22,125 nt of DNA from JAYFNU01 sp964458545. Its GTDB lineage: Bacteria > Bacillota > Clostridia > Oscillospirales > Ruminococcaceae. Positions 15,644 to 22,125 of this stretch are shown piece after piece. Each line of letters begins with the position of its first letter. Positions within the stretch are counted from its first letter, which is position 1. The notes beneath the pieces were generated by a model, which was not told the DNA's origin, ran no database searches, and saw only the letters and a list, made by a program, of their open reading frames with translations. The DNA lies in the NCBI GenBank assembly GCA_964458545.1, contig CAYWJF010000027.1, positions 1-22,125 of the forward strand, read 5' to 3'. Both the position numbers and the translations under genes were made by a program.

Positions 15644-15844
15644 TTATTCCATGTTGAAGCGTTTTTTAAATCTATCTACACGTCCGCCGGTATCAACAAG
15701 CTTCTGTTTGCCGGTATAGAACGGGTGGCATTTCGAGCAAATTTCAACACGAATGTCTTTACGGGTAGACTTAGTTTTAATTACCTCGCCGCAAGCGCAG
15801 GTTATCGTAGTCTCCTCGTAGTTGGGATGGATTCCTTCCTTCAA
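15644..15844 (-). CDS. rpmE: 50S ribosomal protein L31, zinc-binding type (TTG start)
   Basis: L31 bridges the 50S central protuberance and the 30S head. The 66-residue protein is the zinc-binding (C+) form, with Cys16, Cys18, Cys36 and Cys39 in CAC and CSKC; a Cys-less paralogue would be expected elsewhere if zinc starvation is handled by swapping. The start is TTG at 15844, giving the family N-terminus (M)KEGIHPNYEETT. GAGGTG lies about 8 nt upstream and no ATG fits. It has its own promoter and a strong terminator, so it looks like a single-gene unit. Confidence 0.96.
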   Translation of the reverse strand: MKEGIHPNYEETTITCACGEVIKTKSTRKDIRVEICSKCHPFYTGKQKLVDTGGRVDRFKKRFNME

Positions 15845-15881
15845 TGAATGTCACCTCTTTTTTTGTTGCAATTGCTATAAG

Positions 15882-15910
15882 ATAATAGCACAATCCGTGA
15901 ACTAATGCAA
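15882..15910 (-). promoter_or_regulatory. Sigma-70-type promoter for rpmE, overlapping a small palindrome
   Basis: On the minus strand TTGCAT (15910-15905) and TATTAT (15887-15882) are spaced by 17 bp, starting 9 bp after the mutase gene. The -10 overlaps the dyad TGCTAT-TATCTT-ATAGCA (15890-15873), which could be an operator or a small hairpin. It does not resemble the Bacillus Zur box. Confidence 0.7.
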
Positions 15911-15918
15911 TAGTTTTT

Positions 15919-17634
15919 TTATTTTGTAATTATACTTTTCGCGCTTTTCTCAAGCTTATCGAGCACCTGCGCGGATTCCTCGCGGGTCTTTTCGTTGGCG
16001 GACATATAAACCTTCATCTTCGGCTCGGTGCCGGACGGTCTTACCATAACCGACGCGCCGTTTTCGAGCAAAAATTCTATTACGTCTGCTTCGGGGAGGT
16101 TTACGGGGCTTTCTGTCTTAAGCGTAAGGCTCTTCCTCACCCGCTTTTTATAGTCTATAACCGAGGTTACCTGATAGCCCGCTATCCTTTCAGGGTAGTT
16201 CTCGTAAAGCGCGTCCATAACCGCCTTCATTTCGGCGGTGCCGTTTACCCCGGGGAACTCCTTGTTTATTACACGGTTCATATAATAGCCGTAGGTCTCA
16301 TACAGTCCCTCAAGCACCGCAAGCGGAGTCGTGCCCTTGGATTTATAATAGCTCGTCATTTCGCAAAGCAGCATTGTCGCGAGCACCGCGTCCTTATCGC
16401 GCACATACGCGCCCGAAAGGTAGCCGCAGCTCTCCTCGAAGCCGAAGATAAACCGCTCGCTCTCGCCCTTTTGTTCAAGGAAGAGAATCTGCTCGCCAAT
16501 ATATTTGAAGCCCGTGAGCACCGTTTTCATCTCTACCCCGCCGTGGCGCGCAATCTCGTCGGCAAGCGCGGTAGAAACTATGCTTTTTACCGCCACGGGG
16601 TCCTTCGGCATAGTGTTGTTCTTAGTTCTCGCTTCAATTATGTAGTTAAGAAGCAACGCGCCCACCTCGTTGCCTGAAAGGATACGGAAGGAGCCATCCT
16701 CCTCCTTAAAAGCAACACCAACGCGGTCGGCGTCGGGGTCGGTGGCGATAAACAGGTCGGGCTTCTTCTCCTCGCAAAGCTTAAGCCCCAGCGAGAGCGC
16801 CTCCTTGGTTTCGGGGTTTGGATAGGTGCAGGTAGGGAAGTTTCCGTCAGGCTTCTCCTGCTCCTTTACTATATATACGTCGTTTATGCCGAGCTCCTCG
16901 ATAATTCTTCTTACCGGCTCGTTACCCGTGCCGTTAAGCGGAGAATAAACTATCGAAATAGGAAACGCCTCGCATACTGTTCCGCTTATCTTGCAGCGAA
17001 GCACCTCGTTATAATACTGCTCAATAACAAACTTCGAGATATACTTTATTGAACCGTCCGCTATACCGTCAGCAAAGCTTTTATATTTAATGCCGTCAAA
17101 GATATCAACCTTTTGAATGCGGGAGTAAACCGCGCCCGCGTCCTCAGCGGTCATCTGACAGCCGTCAGAGCCGTAAGCTTTGTAGCCGTTATATGTCGCG
17201 GGGTTATGGCTCGCTGTTATCATAATGCCCGCTTTTGCTTTAAGCTCGCGCACGGCGAAGGAAAGCATAGGCGTGGGCATAAGCCTGTCGTATATATACG
17301 CCGTAACGCCGTTGCCAGCGAGCACCGCCGCGCTCTCCTCAGCGAATTCGCGGCTCATATTTCTTGAGTCATACGAGATAGCCACCGCGCCGCCGCCGTA
17401 GCGCTCGTTAACGTAGTCGGCAAGCCCCTGCGTCGCGTGGCGCACGGTGTAGACGTTCATTCTGTCGGTACCGACGCCGAGTATCCCGCGAAGCCCAGCC
17501 GTGCCAAAGGTAAGCGACGCGCCGAAGCGGGAGAGTATCTCCACGTCCTTGCCCTCGATTTTTTTAAGCTCGTCCTTCAGGTCTTCTTCCGAAACCTTCT
17601 TCTTCCAAAGCTCGTATTCCTTGATATAGTCCAT
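15919..17634 (-). CDS. Phospho-sugar mutase (phosphoglucomutase/phosphomannomutase family)
   Basis: Alpha-D-phosphohexomutases interconvert the 1- and 6-phosphates of glucose or mannose, feeding cell-wall, glycogen and nucleotide-sugar synthesis. The 571-residue length fits the PgcA-like group of Firmicutes. All four active-site motifs are present: the phosphoserine loop TASHNP with Ser142, the metal-binding DPDADR at 299-304, the sugar-binding GFEESCGY, and the phosphate-binding RPSGTEPK from Arg532. The ATG is preceded by AAGGAG. It has its own promoter and is flanked by unrelated genes. Glucose versus mannose preference cannot be read from the sequence; PgcA-type phosphoglucomutase is the best guess. 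Confidence 0.93.
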   Translation of the reverse strand: MDYIKEYELWKKKVSEEDLKDELKKIEGKDVEILSRFGASLTFGTAGLRGILGVGTDRMNVYTVRHATQGLADYVNERYGGGAVAISYDSRNMSREFAEESAAVLAGNGVTAYIYDRLMPTPMLSFAVRELKAKAGIMITASHNPATYNGYKAYGSDGCQMTAEDAGAVYSRIQKVDIFDGIKYKSFADGIADGSIKYISKFVIEQYYNEVLRCKISGTVCEAFPISIVYSPLNGTGNEPVRRIIEELGINDVYIVKEQEKPDGNFPTCTYPNPETKEALSLGLKLCEEKKPDLFIATDPDADRVGVAFKEEDGSFRILSGNEVGALLLNYIIEARTKNNTMPKDPVAVKSIVSTALADEIARHGGVEMKTVLTGFKYIGEQILFLEQKGESERFIFGFEESCGYLSGAYVRDKDAVLATMLLCEMTSYYKSKGTTPLAVLEGLYETYGYYMNRVINKEFPGVNGTAEMKAVMDALYENYPERIAGYQVTSVIDYKKRVRKSLTLKTESPVNLPEADVIEFLLENGASVMVRPSGTEPKMKVYMSANEKTREESAQVLDKLEKSAKSIITK

Positions 17635-17687
17635 TATCGCTTCTCCTTTGTAAAGGATTTCTTCTAATAAGTAAAAATGTATTATAC

Positions 17688-17716
17688 ATAATATATTTTT
17701 ACAGCCGCGTTGTCAA
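17688..17716 (-). promoter_or_regulatory. Sigma-70-type promoter for the phospho-sugar mutase gene
   Basis: On the minus strand TTGACA (17716-17711) and TATTAT (17693-17688) are spaced by 17 bp. The -35 begins inside the T-rich tail of the nfnAB terminator, so the two units are packed end to end. The predicted leader is about 45 nt. Confidence 0.78.
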
Positions 17717-17745
17717 ATATAAAAGCGCGGTTCTTCGCCGCGCTT
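17715..17745 (-). terminator. Intrinsic terminator after nfnAB
   Basis: On the minus strand AAGCGCGG (17745-17738) pairs with CCGCGCTT (17730-17723) across a 7-nt loop, followed by TTATATTT. It starts 20 bp after the nfnB stop. Confidence 0.85.
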
Positions 17746-17765
17746 AAATAAACTATGCTAAATAG

Positions 17766-19157
17766 TTAGTTCTTACTCTTAATATATTCGTCAATCGCTT
17801 TTGCCGCTTGCTTACCAGCGCCCATGGCGAGTATGACCGTCGCCGCGCCCGTTACTGCGTCGCCGCCCGCGAAAACGCCCTCGCGCGAGGTCGCGCCCGT
17901 TGCCTCGTCCGCGATTATGCCGCCCCACTTCTGGGTCTCAAGCCCCTTAGTAGTGGACTTTATCAGCGGGTTCGGCGTGGTGCCGATAGCCATAATCACG
18001 CAGTCAACGTCTATTGTAAAGTCGCTGCCTGCCTTCGCGACGGGTCTGCGCCTGCCAGAAGCGTCGGGCTCGCCGAGCTCCATTTCAACGCACTTAATAC
18101 CATTCACGAAACCGTCCTCGCCGCTTGTTAGCTCGGTGGGGTTGTTGAGAAGCTTAAAGATTATGCCCTCCTCCTTCGCGTGCTCGACCTCTTCCTTCCT
18201 TGCGGGAAGCTCCGCCTCGCTTCTGCGGTAGACTATGTAAACCTCGTCAGCGCCGAGCCGCTTCGCGCATCGCGCCGCGTCCATAGCGACGTTGCCGCCG
18301 CCGACAACCGCCACACGTTTCGTCTTTTGAATAGGCGTGTCGCTTCCGTCGCGGTATGCCTTCATAAGGTTAACGCGGGTCAAAAACTCGTTAGCGGAAT
18401 ACACTCCCTTTAGGTTTTCGCCGGGTATCTTCATAAAGCTCGGAAGTCCCGCGCCCGAGCCGATAAACACCGCCTCGAAGCCCTCTTCAAAAAGCTCGTC
18501 TACCGACACAACCTTGCCGATAACCATATTTGTTTCTATTTTTGCGCCGAGCTGCTTTAACGTCTCTATCTCCTTCGCGACAATCGCCTTGGGCAGACGG
18601 AACTCGGGTATACCGTACACAAGTACGCCGCCCGCGAGGTGAAGCGCTTCAAAAACCGTTACCTCGTAGCCCTTCTTCGCAAGGTCGCCCGCGCAGGTAA
18701 GCCCAGCGGGACCTGCACCTATCACCGCGACCTTATGCCCGTTGCTCTCGGGCTTTACGGGAAGCTCTTTATTATGCTCGTTATGGTAGTCCGCGACAAA
18801 CCGTTCAAGCCGTCCAATGCCCACGCTTTCGCCCTTTATGCCTCGCACACAGTACTTTTCGCACTGGCTTTCCTGCGGACAAACGCGCCCACAGACGGCG
18901 GGAAGCGAGCTTGACTCTGAAATCTTTTGGTATGCGCCCTCGTAGTCCTTTTCGACTATCTTCGCGATAAACGCGGGTATGTCAATTGACACGGGGCAAC
19001 CGCCCGTGCAGGGCTTGTTCTTGCAGTTAAGACAGCGCGCCGCCTCGTCAAGCGCAGTCTCCTCGGAGTAGCCGAGCGCGACCTCTGAGAAATTCTTGTT
19101 TCTTACCTCGGGCAGAGCCGACGGCATAGGGTTCTTATTCGGTGACATATTAGCCAT
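17766..19157 (-). CDS. nfnB: NADH-dependent ferredoxin:NADP+ oxidoreductase, large (GltD-like) subunit
   Basis: NfnAB couples NADPH oxidation to reduction of NAD+ and ferredoxin by flavin-based electron bifurcation, reversibly, in the cytoplasm. This 463-residue subunit resembles the glutamate synthase small subunit. Cys42, Cys45, Cys50 and Cys54, with Cys89, Cys93, Cys99 and Cys103, supply ligands for two [4Fe-4S] clusters. An FAD Rossmann motif GAGPAG starts at residue 147. A second dinucleotide motif VVGGGNVAMDAAR lies near 287-299, and GTTPNP and GGDAVTGAATV come near the C-terminus. The ATG overlaps the nfnA stop by 8 bp, so synthesis is coupled. A GltD function with a separate GltB is less likely because the neighbour is an FNR-like subunit. 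Confidence 0.9.
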   Translation of the reverse strand: MANMSPNKNPMPSALPEVRNKNFSEVALGYSEETALDEAARCLNCKNKPCTGGCPVSIDIPAFIAKIVEKDYEGAYQKISESSSLPAVCGRVCPQESQCEKYCVRGIKGESVGIGRLERFVADYHNEHNKELPVKPESNGHKVAVIGAGPAGLTCAGDLAKKGYEVTVFEALHLAGGVLVYGIPEFRLPKAIVAKEIETLKQLGAKIETNMVIGKVVSVDELFEEGFEAVFIGSGAGLPSFMKIPGENLKGVYSANEFLTRVNLMKAYRDGSDTPIQKTKRVAVVGGGNVAMDAARCAKRLGADEVYIVYRRSEAELPARKEEVEHAKEEGIIFKLLNNPTELTSGEDGFVNGIKCVEMELGEPDASGRRRPVAKAGSDFTIDVDCVIMAIGTTPNPLIKSTTKGLETQKWGGIIADEATGATSREGVFAGGDAVTGAATVILAMGAGKQAAKAIDEYIKSKN

Positions 19158-19998
19158 TGTTCTCTACCCCCTTGTAAAGATTGCAGACCCTTTCGTGCGC
19201 CTCGCGCTCAAAGGGCTTATATACGCTACCACGCGCCATAGCCTCGTCGAAATCGACAAGGTGTCCGTCAAAATCGGGTCCGTCCACACAGGCAAACTTG
19301 GTTTCGCCCCCCACGGTAAGGCGACAGCCGCCGCACATACCCGTGCCGTCAATCATTATCGGGTTCATAGAAACGGTGGTCTTTATACCATACTCTTTCG
19401 TCAGCTTACAAACGAACTTCATCATAATAAGCGGACCAATCGCGATTACCTCGTCGTACTTTTCGCCGCTCTCAATGAGCTTTTTAAGCGCGTCGGTAAC
19501 AAGCCCCTTTTCGCCCGCCGTGCCGTCGTCGGACATAAGGACGTATTTGTCGCTCGCCGCCTCAAACTCCTTTTGAAGGATAACTAAATCCTTGCAACGG
19601 AAGCCGACAATAGAGTGAACCTCGGCGCCGTTTTTATGAAGCTTTTTCGCGATAGGATAGGCTATAGCGCACCCTACGCCGCCGCCTATTACGGCGACCT
19701 TTTTAAGTCCCTCTATTTCGGAGGGCTTACCAAGCGGACCCGTAAAGTCGCTTATATACTCGCCCTCTTTTTTGTGGTTTAGCTTTTCGGTTGTGGCGCC
19801 GACTATCTGAAAGATAATCGTAACCGTGCCGCTTTGCTCGTTGTAATCGGCTATTGTAAGCGGTATGCGCTCCCCCTCGTCGTCTACGCGGAGAATTATA
19901 AACTGCCCCGGCTGCGCTTTCTTCGCTATACGCGGCGCTTCGATTTCCATAAGCGTGACGGTTGGATTAAGCACGCTTTTCTTTACTATTTTATACAT
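19150..19998 (-). CDS. nfnA: NADH-dependent ferredoxin:NADP+ oxidoreductase, small (FNR-like) subunit
   Basis: This is the NAD(H)-binding partner of the bifurcating transhydrogenase. The 282-residue protein is of the ferredoxin-NADP+ reductase/PyrK type. The FAD-binding RIPLTIAD is at 44-51, and GGGVGCAIAYPIAKKL follows for the dinucleotide domain. The iron-sulfur site is Asp217 with Cys222, Cys225 and Cys237; one Asp plus three Cys for a [2Fe-2S] cluster is the arrangement reported for NfnA, whereas PyrK has four Cys. This favours Nfn over dihydroorotate dehydrogenase, and no pyrD is nearby. The ATG follows GTGAGGG. First gene of a two-gene operon. Confidence 0.9.
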   Translation of the reverse strand: MYKIVKKSVLNPTVTLMEIEAPRIAKKAQPGQFIILRVDDEGERIPLTIADYNEQSGTVTIIFQIVGATTEKLNHKKEGEYISDFTGPLGKPSEIEGLKKVAVIGGGVGCAIAYPIAKKLHKNGAEVHSIVGFRCKDLVILQKEFEAASDKYVLMSDDGTAGEKGLVTDALKKLIESGEKYDEVIAIGPLIMMKFVCKLTKEYGIKTTVSMNPIMIDGTGMCGGCRLTVGGETKFACVDGPDFDGHLVDFDEAMARGSVYKPFEREAHERVCNLYKGVENNG

Positions 19999-20045
19999 TC
20001 AATTCCCTCACAAACTAATATAAGCTTACCGCTTGTACTTTTTCT

Positions 20046-20073
20046 ATTTTAGATTATGCAGTCGAAATGTCAA
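20046..20073 (-). promoter_or_regulatory. Sigma-70-type promoter for nfnAB
   Basis: On the minus strand TTGACA (20073-20068) and TAAAAT (20051-20046) are spaced by 16 bp, about 47 bp ahead of the nfnA start. It lies in the 197-bp divergent region shared with the comM-like gene. I see no Rex-type or other recognised operator. Confidence 0.65.
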
Positions 20074-20164
20074 TATTGTTAATAAATATTTGTAAGTTTT
20101 TTTATTTATAGCGCTTCAAGGGCGGTTATTTTAATCAATTTTACTGTTTTAAAGCGGAAAATTA

Positions 20165-20173
20165 TGATATACT
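20165..20173 (+). promoter_or_regulatory. Extended -10 promoter for the comM-like gene
   Basis: TGATATACT gives an extended -10 (TG, one base, TATACT), with no good -35 at the usual distance. Transcription would start near 20180, leaving a leader of only about 16 nt that consists mainly of the GGGGGTG ribosome site. Low expression is expected. Confidence 0.55.
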
Positions 20174-20195
20174 TTTTTCAAATGGGGGTGCGGCT

Positions 20196-21722
20196 ATGTA
20201 TTCAAGGATAACAAGTCTCGGACTCTTCGGACTGGACGGCTATACCGTCACCGTCGAGGCAGACACGAGCAACGGGCTTCCCGCCTTTGACGTGGTGGGG
20301 CTCCCCGACGCGTCGGTTAGCGAATCCCGCGATAGGGTACGCTCGGCTATAAAGAATTCGGGCTTCACCTTTCCCGTCAGCCGCATAACGGTAAACCTCG
20401 CGCCTGCGGACAAAAAGAAATCGGGTCCCGTCTACGACCTGCCCATAATGCTCGCGCTGTTAAAAGCGTCGGGACAGCTTAACACCGTGACCGACGGCTG
20501 CGCCTTTATCGGCGAGCTTTCGCTCGACGGCAAGCTTCGCCATGTTAATGGCGCGCTGCCTATGGCAATAGCGGCGGCGAAGAACGGCGTAAAGAAGCTC
20601 TTTGTTCCGCTCGACAACGCGGCGGAGGCGGCGATAGCGCCCGATATTGAAGTTTACGGACTAAGCTCGGTAAAACAGCTTCTCGACTGCCTTTCAGGCG
20701 AGGCGCCAATAGAAAAAACTCAGCCGCTTCCCTTTGAAGCAACGCTGTTCGATTCACTTGTTGATTTTGCCGACGTTAAGGGTCAAGCGGTGGCGAGGCG
20801 CGCGCTGGAAATTGCGGCGGCGGGAAACCATAATTTGCTCATGATTGGCCCGCCGGGCGCGGGCAAAAGTATGCTTGCGAAGCGGCTTCCGACTATACTG
20901 CCGCCGCTCACCTACGCGGAGGCTATAGAAACGACAAAGATATATTCCGTGGCGGGTGCGCTCGAAAAGGGCGGCTCGCTTATAACGAAGCGACCTTTTC
21001 GCTCCCCGCACCACACCGTCTCGCCCATAGGTCTTACGGGTGGCGGAACCGTACCGCGTCCGGGCGAGGTTTCGCTTTCCCACAACGGAGTTTTGTTCCT
21101 TGACGAGCTACCCGAGTTCAGCCGTCAGGCTATGGAGGTGCTTCGCCAGCCTATCGAGGACGACGTAGTGACTATTTCACGCGTGGCGGGTTCGCTCACC
21201 TACCCGTGCTCGGTTATGTTAGTTGCCGCGATGAACCCCTGCCCCTGCGGCAACTTCGGAAGCGGCGTAAAGCAGTGCAGCTGCTCTGAAACGGCGGTGG
21301 AACGCTATCTTTCGCGGATAAGCGGTCCGCTTCTTGACAGACTCGACCTCCACGTTGAGGTTACGGCGGTGGACTACGACTCCATCTCAGATAAACAAGC
21401 GGGCGAAAGCTCCGCGGAAATTAGAAAGCGCGTCACCGCGGCGCGTGAGATACAGAGAAAACGTTATGAGGGTACAGGCGTGTCCTGCAACGCGAAGCTA
21501 CAGTCCGCTATGTCGAACGAAGCCTGCCGCCTCACCGAAAAGGGCGAGGCAACCTTAAAAAGGGCATTTGAAAGTCTCGGACTTTCCGCGAGAGCATACG
21601 ATAAGTTTTTGAAGGTATCCCGCACGATAGCCGACCTTTCAAACGACGAGATAATAGACAGCTTTCATATCTCCGAGGCAATACAGTACAGAACGTTGGA
21701 TAAAAAGTATTGGAGAAGATAA
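20196..21722 (+). CDS. ComM/YifB family AAA+ ATPase (Mg-chelatase-like)
   Basis: ComM in Vibrio and Haemophilus is a hexameric helicase that promotes branch migration during recombination of taken-up DNA; the family is widespread in bacteria that are not known to be competent. The 508-residue protein has an N-terminal Lon/S5-like domain (ITVNLAPADKKKSGPVYDLP). A Walker A GPPGAGKS is at 218-225 and a Walker B VLFLDELPE with Asp303-Glu304. A Cys-rich CPCGNFGSGVKQCSC segment and a Mg-chelatase C-terminal domain follow. The ATG at 20196 has GGGGGTG upstream. It is the only complete plus-strand gene here, divergent from nfnA. No dprA or topA neighbour is visible. There is no close terminator; transcripts would run through the IS remnant to the hairpins beyond. 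Confidence 0.93.
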   Translation: MYSRITSLGLFGLDGYTVTVEADTSNGLPAFDVVGLPDASVSESRDRVRSAIKNSGFTFPVSRITVNLAPADKKKSGPVYDLPIMLALLKASGQLNTVTDGCAFIGELSLDGKLRHVNGALPMAIAAAKNGVKKLFVPLDNAAEAAIAPDIEVYGLSSVKQLLDCLSGEAPIEKTQPLPFEATLFDSLVDFADVKGQAVARRALEIAAAGNHNLLMIGPPGAGKSMLAKRLPTILPPLTYAEAIETTKIYSVAGALEKGGSLITKRPFRSPHHTVSPIGLTGGGTVPRPGEVSLSHNGVLFLDELPEFSRQAMEVLRQPIEDDVVTISRVAGSLTYPCSVMLVAAMNPCPCGNFGSGVKQCSCSETAVERYLSRISGPLLDRLDLHVEVTAVDYDSISDKQAGESSAEIRKRVTAAREIQRKRYEGTGVSCNAKLQSAMSNEACRLTEKGEATLKRAFESLGLSARAYDKFLKVSRTIADLSNDEIIDSFHISEAIQYRTLDKKYWRR

Positions 21723-21768
21723 CGAGCTTATAATCATTTTTTGTCTACGCCCTTTATCTACTTATTTT

Positions 21769-21840
21769 TTAATTTAGCGCAAAGACTGTGTGATATTTGC
21801 AGTTCCATTGTGTGTGAGCTGAACTGTTTTTGTCATTCAT
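21769..21840 (-). pseudogene. tnpA: IS200/IS605-family TnpA, N-terminal remnant (23 codons)
   Basis: From the ATG at 21840 the minus strand encodes MNDKNSSAHTQWNCKYHTVF then ALN and a stop. The AHTxWNCKYHxVFA block is the characteristic N-terminus of IS200-type Y1 transposases, which normally continue with PKYRR. Here the similarity ends after Ala21 and stops occur in all frames, so the catalytic His-x-His and Tyr are gone. A strong AAAAGGAGGA ribosome site is retained. The remaining 46 bp to the comM-like gene is not coding. This is a decayed or internally deleted element, not a functional transposase. Confidence 0.85.
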
Positions 21841-21856
21841 TTGAATGTCCTCCTTT

Positions 21857-21902
21857 TAATGCTTTCTTGCAGTTGCCAGACCGCAAAGCTTATTCTAAAT
21901 CA
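21857..21902 (-). promoter_or_regulatory. SD-sequestering pairing in the tnpA leader
   Basis: The 8-nt segment CTCCTTTT (minus strand 21909-21902) can pair perfectly with AAAAGGAG (21857-21850), the tnpA ribosome site, enclosing about 44 nt. In IS200 a comparable leader stem represses transposase translation. Its survival here is direct sequence; its function is inferred. Confidence 0.55.
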
Positions 21903-21978
21903 AAAGGAGTTTCGTTTTCGCCCTATACCTTTAATGTCTTTTGAACACCCAGCCTAGCTGAGGGTTTTCGATTACAAG

Positions 21979-22010
21979 AAAGACCGCAGAAAACTGCGGT
22001 CTTTTCTATC
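21979..22010 (+). terminator. Intrinsic terminator hairpin, possibly bidirectional
   Basis: A perfect 11-bp stem, AAAGACCGCAG with CTGCGGTCTTT, closes an AAAA loop and is followed by TCTATC on the plus strand. The minus-strand product also ends in T residues (TTTCTTG). It probably ends transcripts from the comM-like gene; it may also serve minus-strand transcripts from beyond the window. Confidence 0.75.
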
Positions 22011-22051
22011 AACTGTCACTACTCAATTGACTTCACATTGTTTTATAGTCT

Positions 22052-22089
22052 CTCTCCTAATGGCGTTACGCCTTTCGGAGAGCTTTTTT
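22052..22089 (+). terminator. Second hairpin with T6 tract
   Basis: CTCTCC (22052-22057) pairs with GGAGAG (22077-22082), and an inner GGCG-TTA-CGCC stem sits inside a 4-by-4 internal loop. CTTTTTTG follows on the plus strand. It starts about 12 nt after the stop of the possible minus-strand gene at the window edge. Its T-tract works on the plus strand, which is odd because the nearest plus-strand gene already has a terminator. It may instead be a copy of a dispersed hairpin repeat. Confidence 0.6.
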
Positions 22090-22095
22090 GTTGAC

Positions 22096-22125
22096 TTATT
22101 TCTTTTTGGGTGCCTTAGGTGCCGC
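22096..22125 (-). CDS. Possible C-terminal end of a minus-strand gene (cut by the window edge)
   Basis: Nine codons read AAPKAPKKK followed by TAA at 22098-22096. The Ala-Pro-Lys tail looks like the basic end of a nucleic-acid-binding or ribosomal protein, and a hairpin follows soon after. Ten codons are too few to be sure: another minus-strand frame is also open to a TGA at 22023-22025 and reads a different basic sequence. I do not assign a function. Confidence 0.35.
   Translation of the reverse strand, partial: AAPKAPKKK

Larger units (their letters stand above)
21769..21966 (-). mobile_element. IS200-like left-end remnant: terminator hairpin, SD-occluding leader, tnpA start
   Basis: Besides the tnpA start, the leader keeps two structures known from IS200. 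First, an imperfect 10-bp hairpin at 21944-21966 (arms with CAGC/GCTG around a TAG loop) is followed on the plus strand by TTTTC, fitting the left-end palindrome that blocks incoming transcription. Second, CTCCTTTT (21909-21902) is complementary to AAAAGGAG (21857-21850), so the leader can occlude the transposase ribosome site. The exact left end is not determined. No right end is recognised; it may be lost, or lie in the 46 bp next to the comM-like gene. Confidence 0.7.

Noticed and set aside
21741..21944. 67-codon plus-strand open frame after the comM-like gene
   Set aside because: TTG start without a ribosome site, and it runs antisense across the IS200-like tnpA start and leader, which explain the sequence better.
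1..22125. CRISPR array, tRNA, rRNA, toxin-antitoxin or defence genes
   Set aside because: No regularly spaced repeats, no cloverleaf or rRNA-like sequence, and every sizeable coding region is explained by housekeeping families.
22023..22125. Alternative minus-strand frame open for 33 codons to the window edge
   Set aside because: It would read through the hairpin at 22052-22083 and has no recognisable family; 33 open codons can occur by chance. It cannot be fully excluded without the neighbouring sequence.

Overview
The window is a conserved housekeeping stretch from an anaerobic member of the Bacillota, most probably class Clostridia. The evidence for this is the dgt-dnaG-rpoD gene order, the Firmicutes-type RpoB and RpoC (no large insertions in beta-prime, acidic RpoB tail), strong AGGAGG-like ribosome sites, TTG starts, and an NfnAB transhydrogenase pair typical of strict anaerobes. 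I cannot place it to genus. All but one of the intact genes lie on the minus strand, so transcription runs from right to left.

Layout in transcription order on the minus strand: nfnA-nfnB (19998 to 17766) overlap and end in a strong terminator. A phospho-sugar mutase gene (17634 to 15919) follows with its own promoter, then rpmE (L31) with its own promoter and a near-perfect terminator. Next comes a close-packed run of a YigZ-family gene, dgt, dnaG and rpoD (15587 to 11048), ending in a terminator. A textbook sigma-70 promoter then drives rpoB-rpoC (10760 to 3451). After rpoC comes the str operon rpsL-rpsG-fusA-tuf, with its own promoter before rpsL and another before tuf; tuf is cut off by the left edge of the window. 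The only complete plus-strand gene is a comM/yifB-type AAA+ ATPase (20196 to 21722), divergent from nfnA.

The right end (21723 to 22125) has no intact gene. It holds the 5' end of an IS200/IS605-family transposase gene on the minus strand (about 23 codons, then stops), with its Shine-Dalgarno-occluding complement and upstream terminator-like hairpin still present. Beyond it are two more hairpins and what may be the last nine codons of another minus-strand gene.

Together the genes cover transcription (sigma-A, beta, beta-prime), translation (S12, S7, L31, EF-G, EF-Tu), replication priming and dNTP balance (DnaG, Dgt), sugar-phosphate interconversion, and redox balancing of NADH, NADPH and ferredoxin. 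I found no new defence system, CRISPR array, rRNA or tRNA. The points most worth a second look are regulatory: the linkage of rpoD to rpoBC, a terminator squeezed in front of the yigZ-dgt-dnaG-rpoD run, inverted repeats around the str promoter, hairpins between rpsL and rpsG, a streptomycin-associated residue in S12, and the IS200-like remnant.
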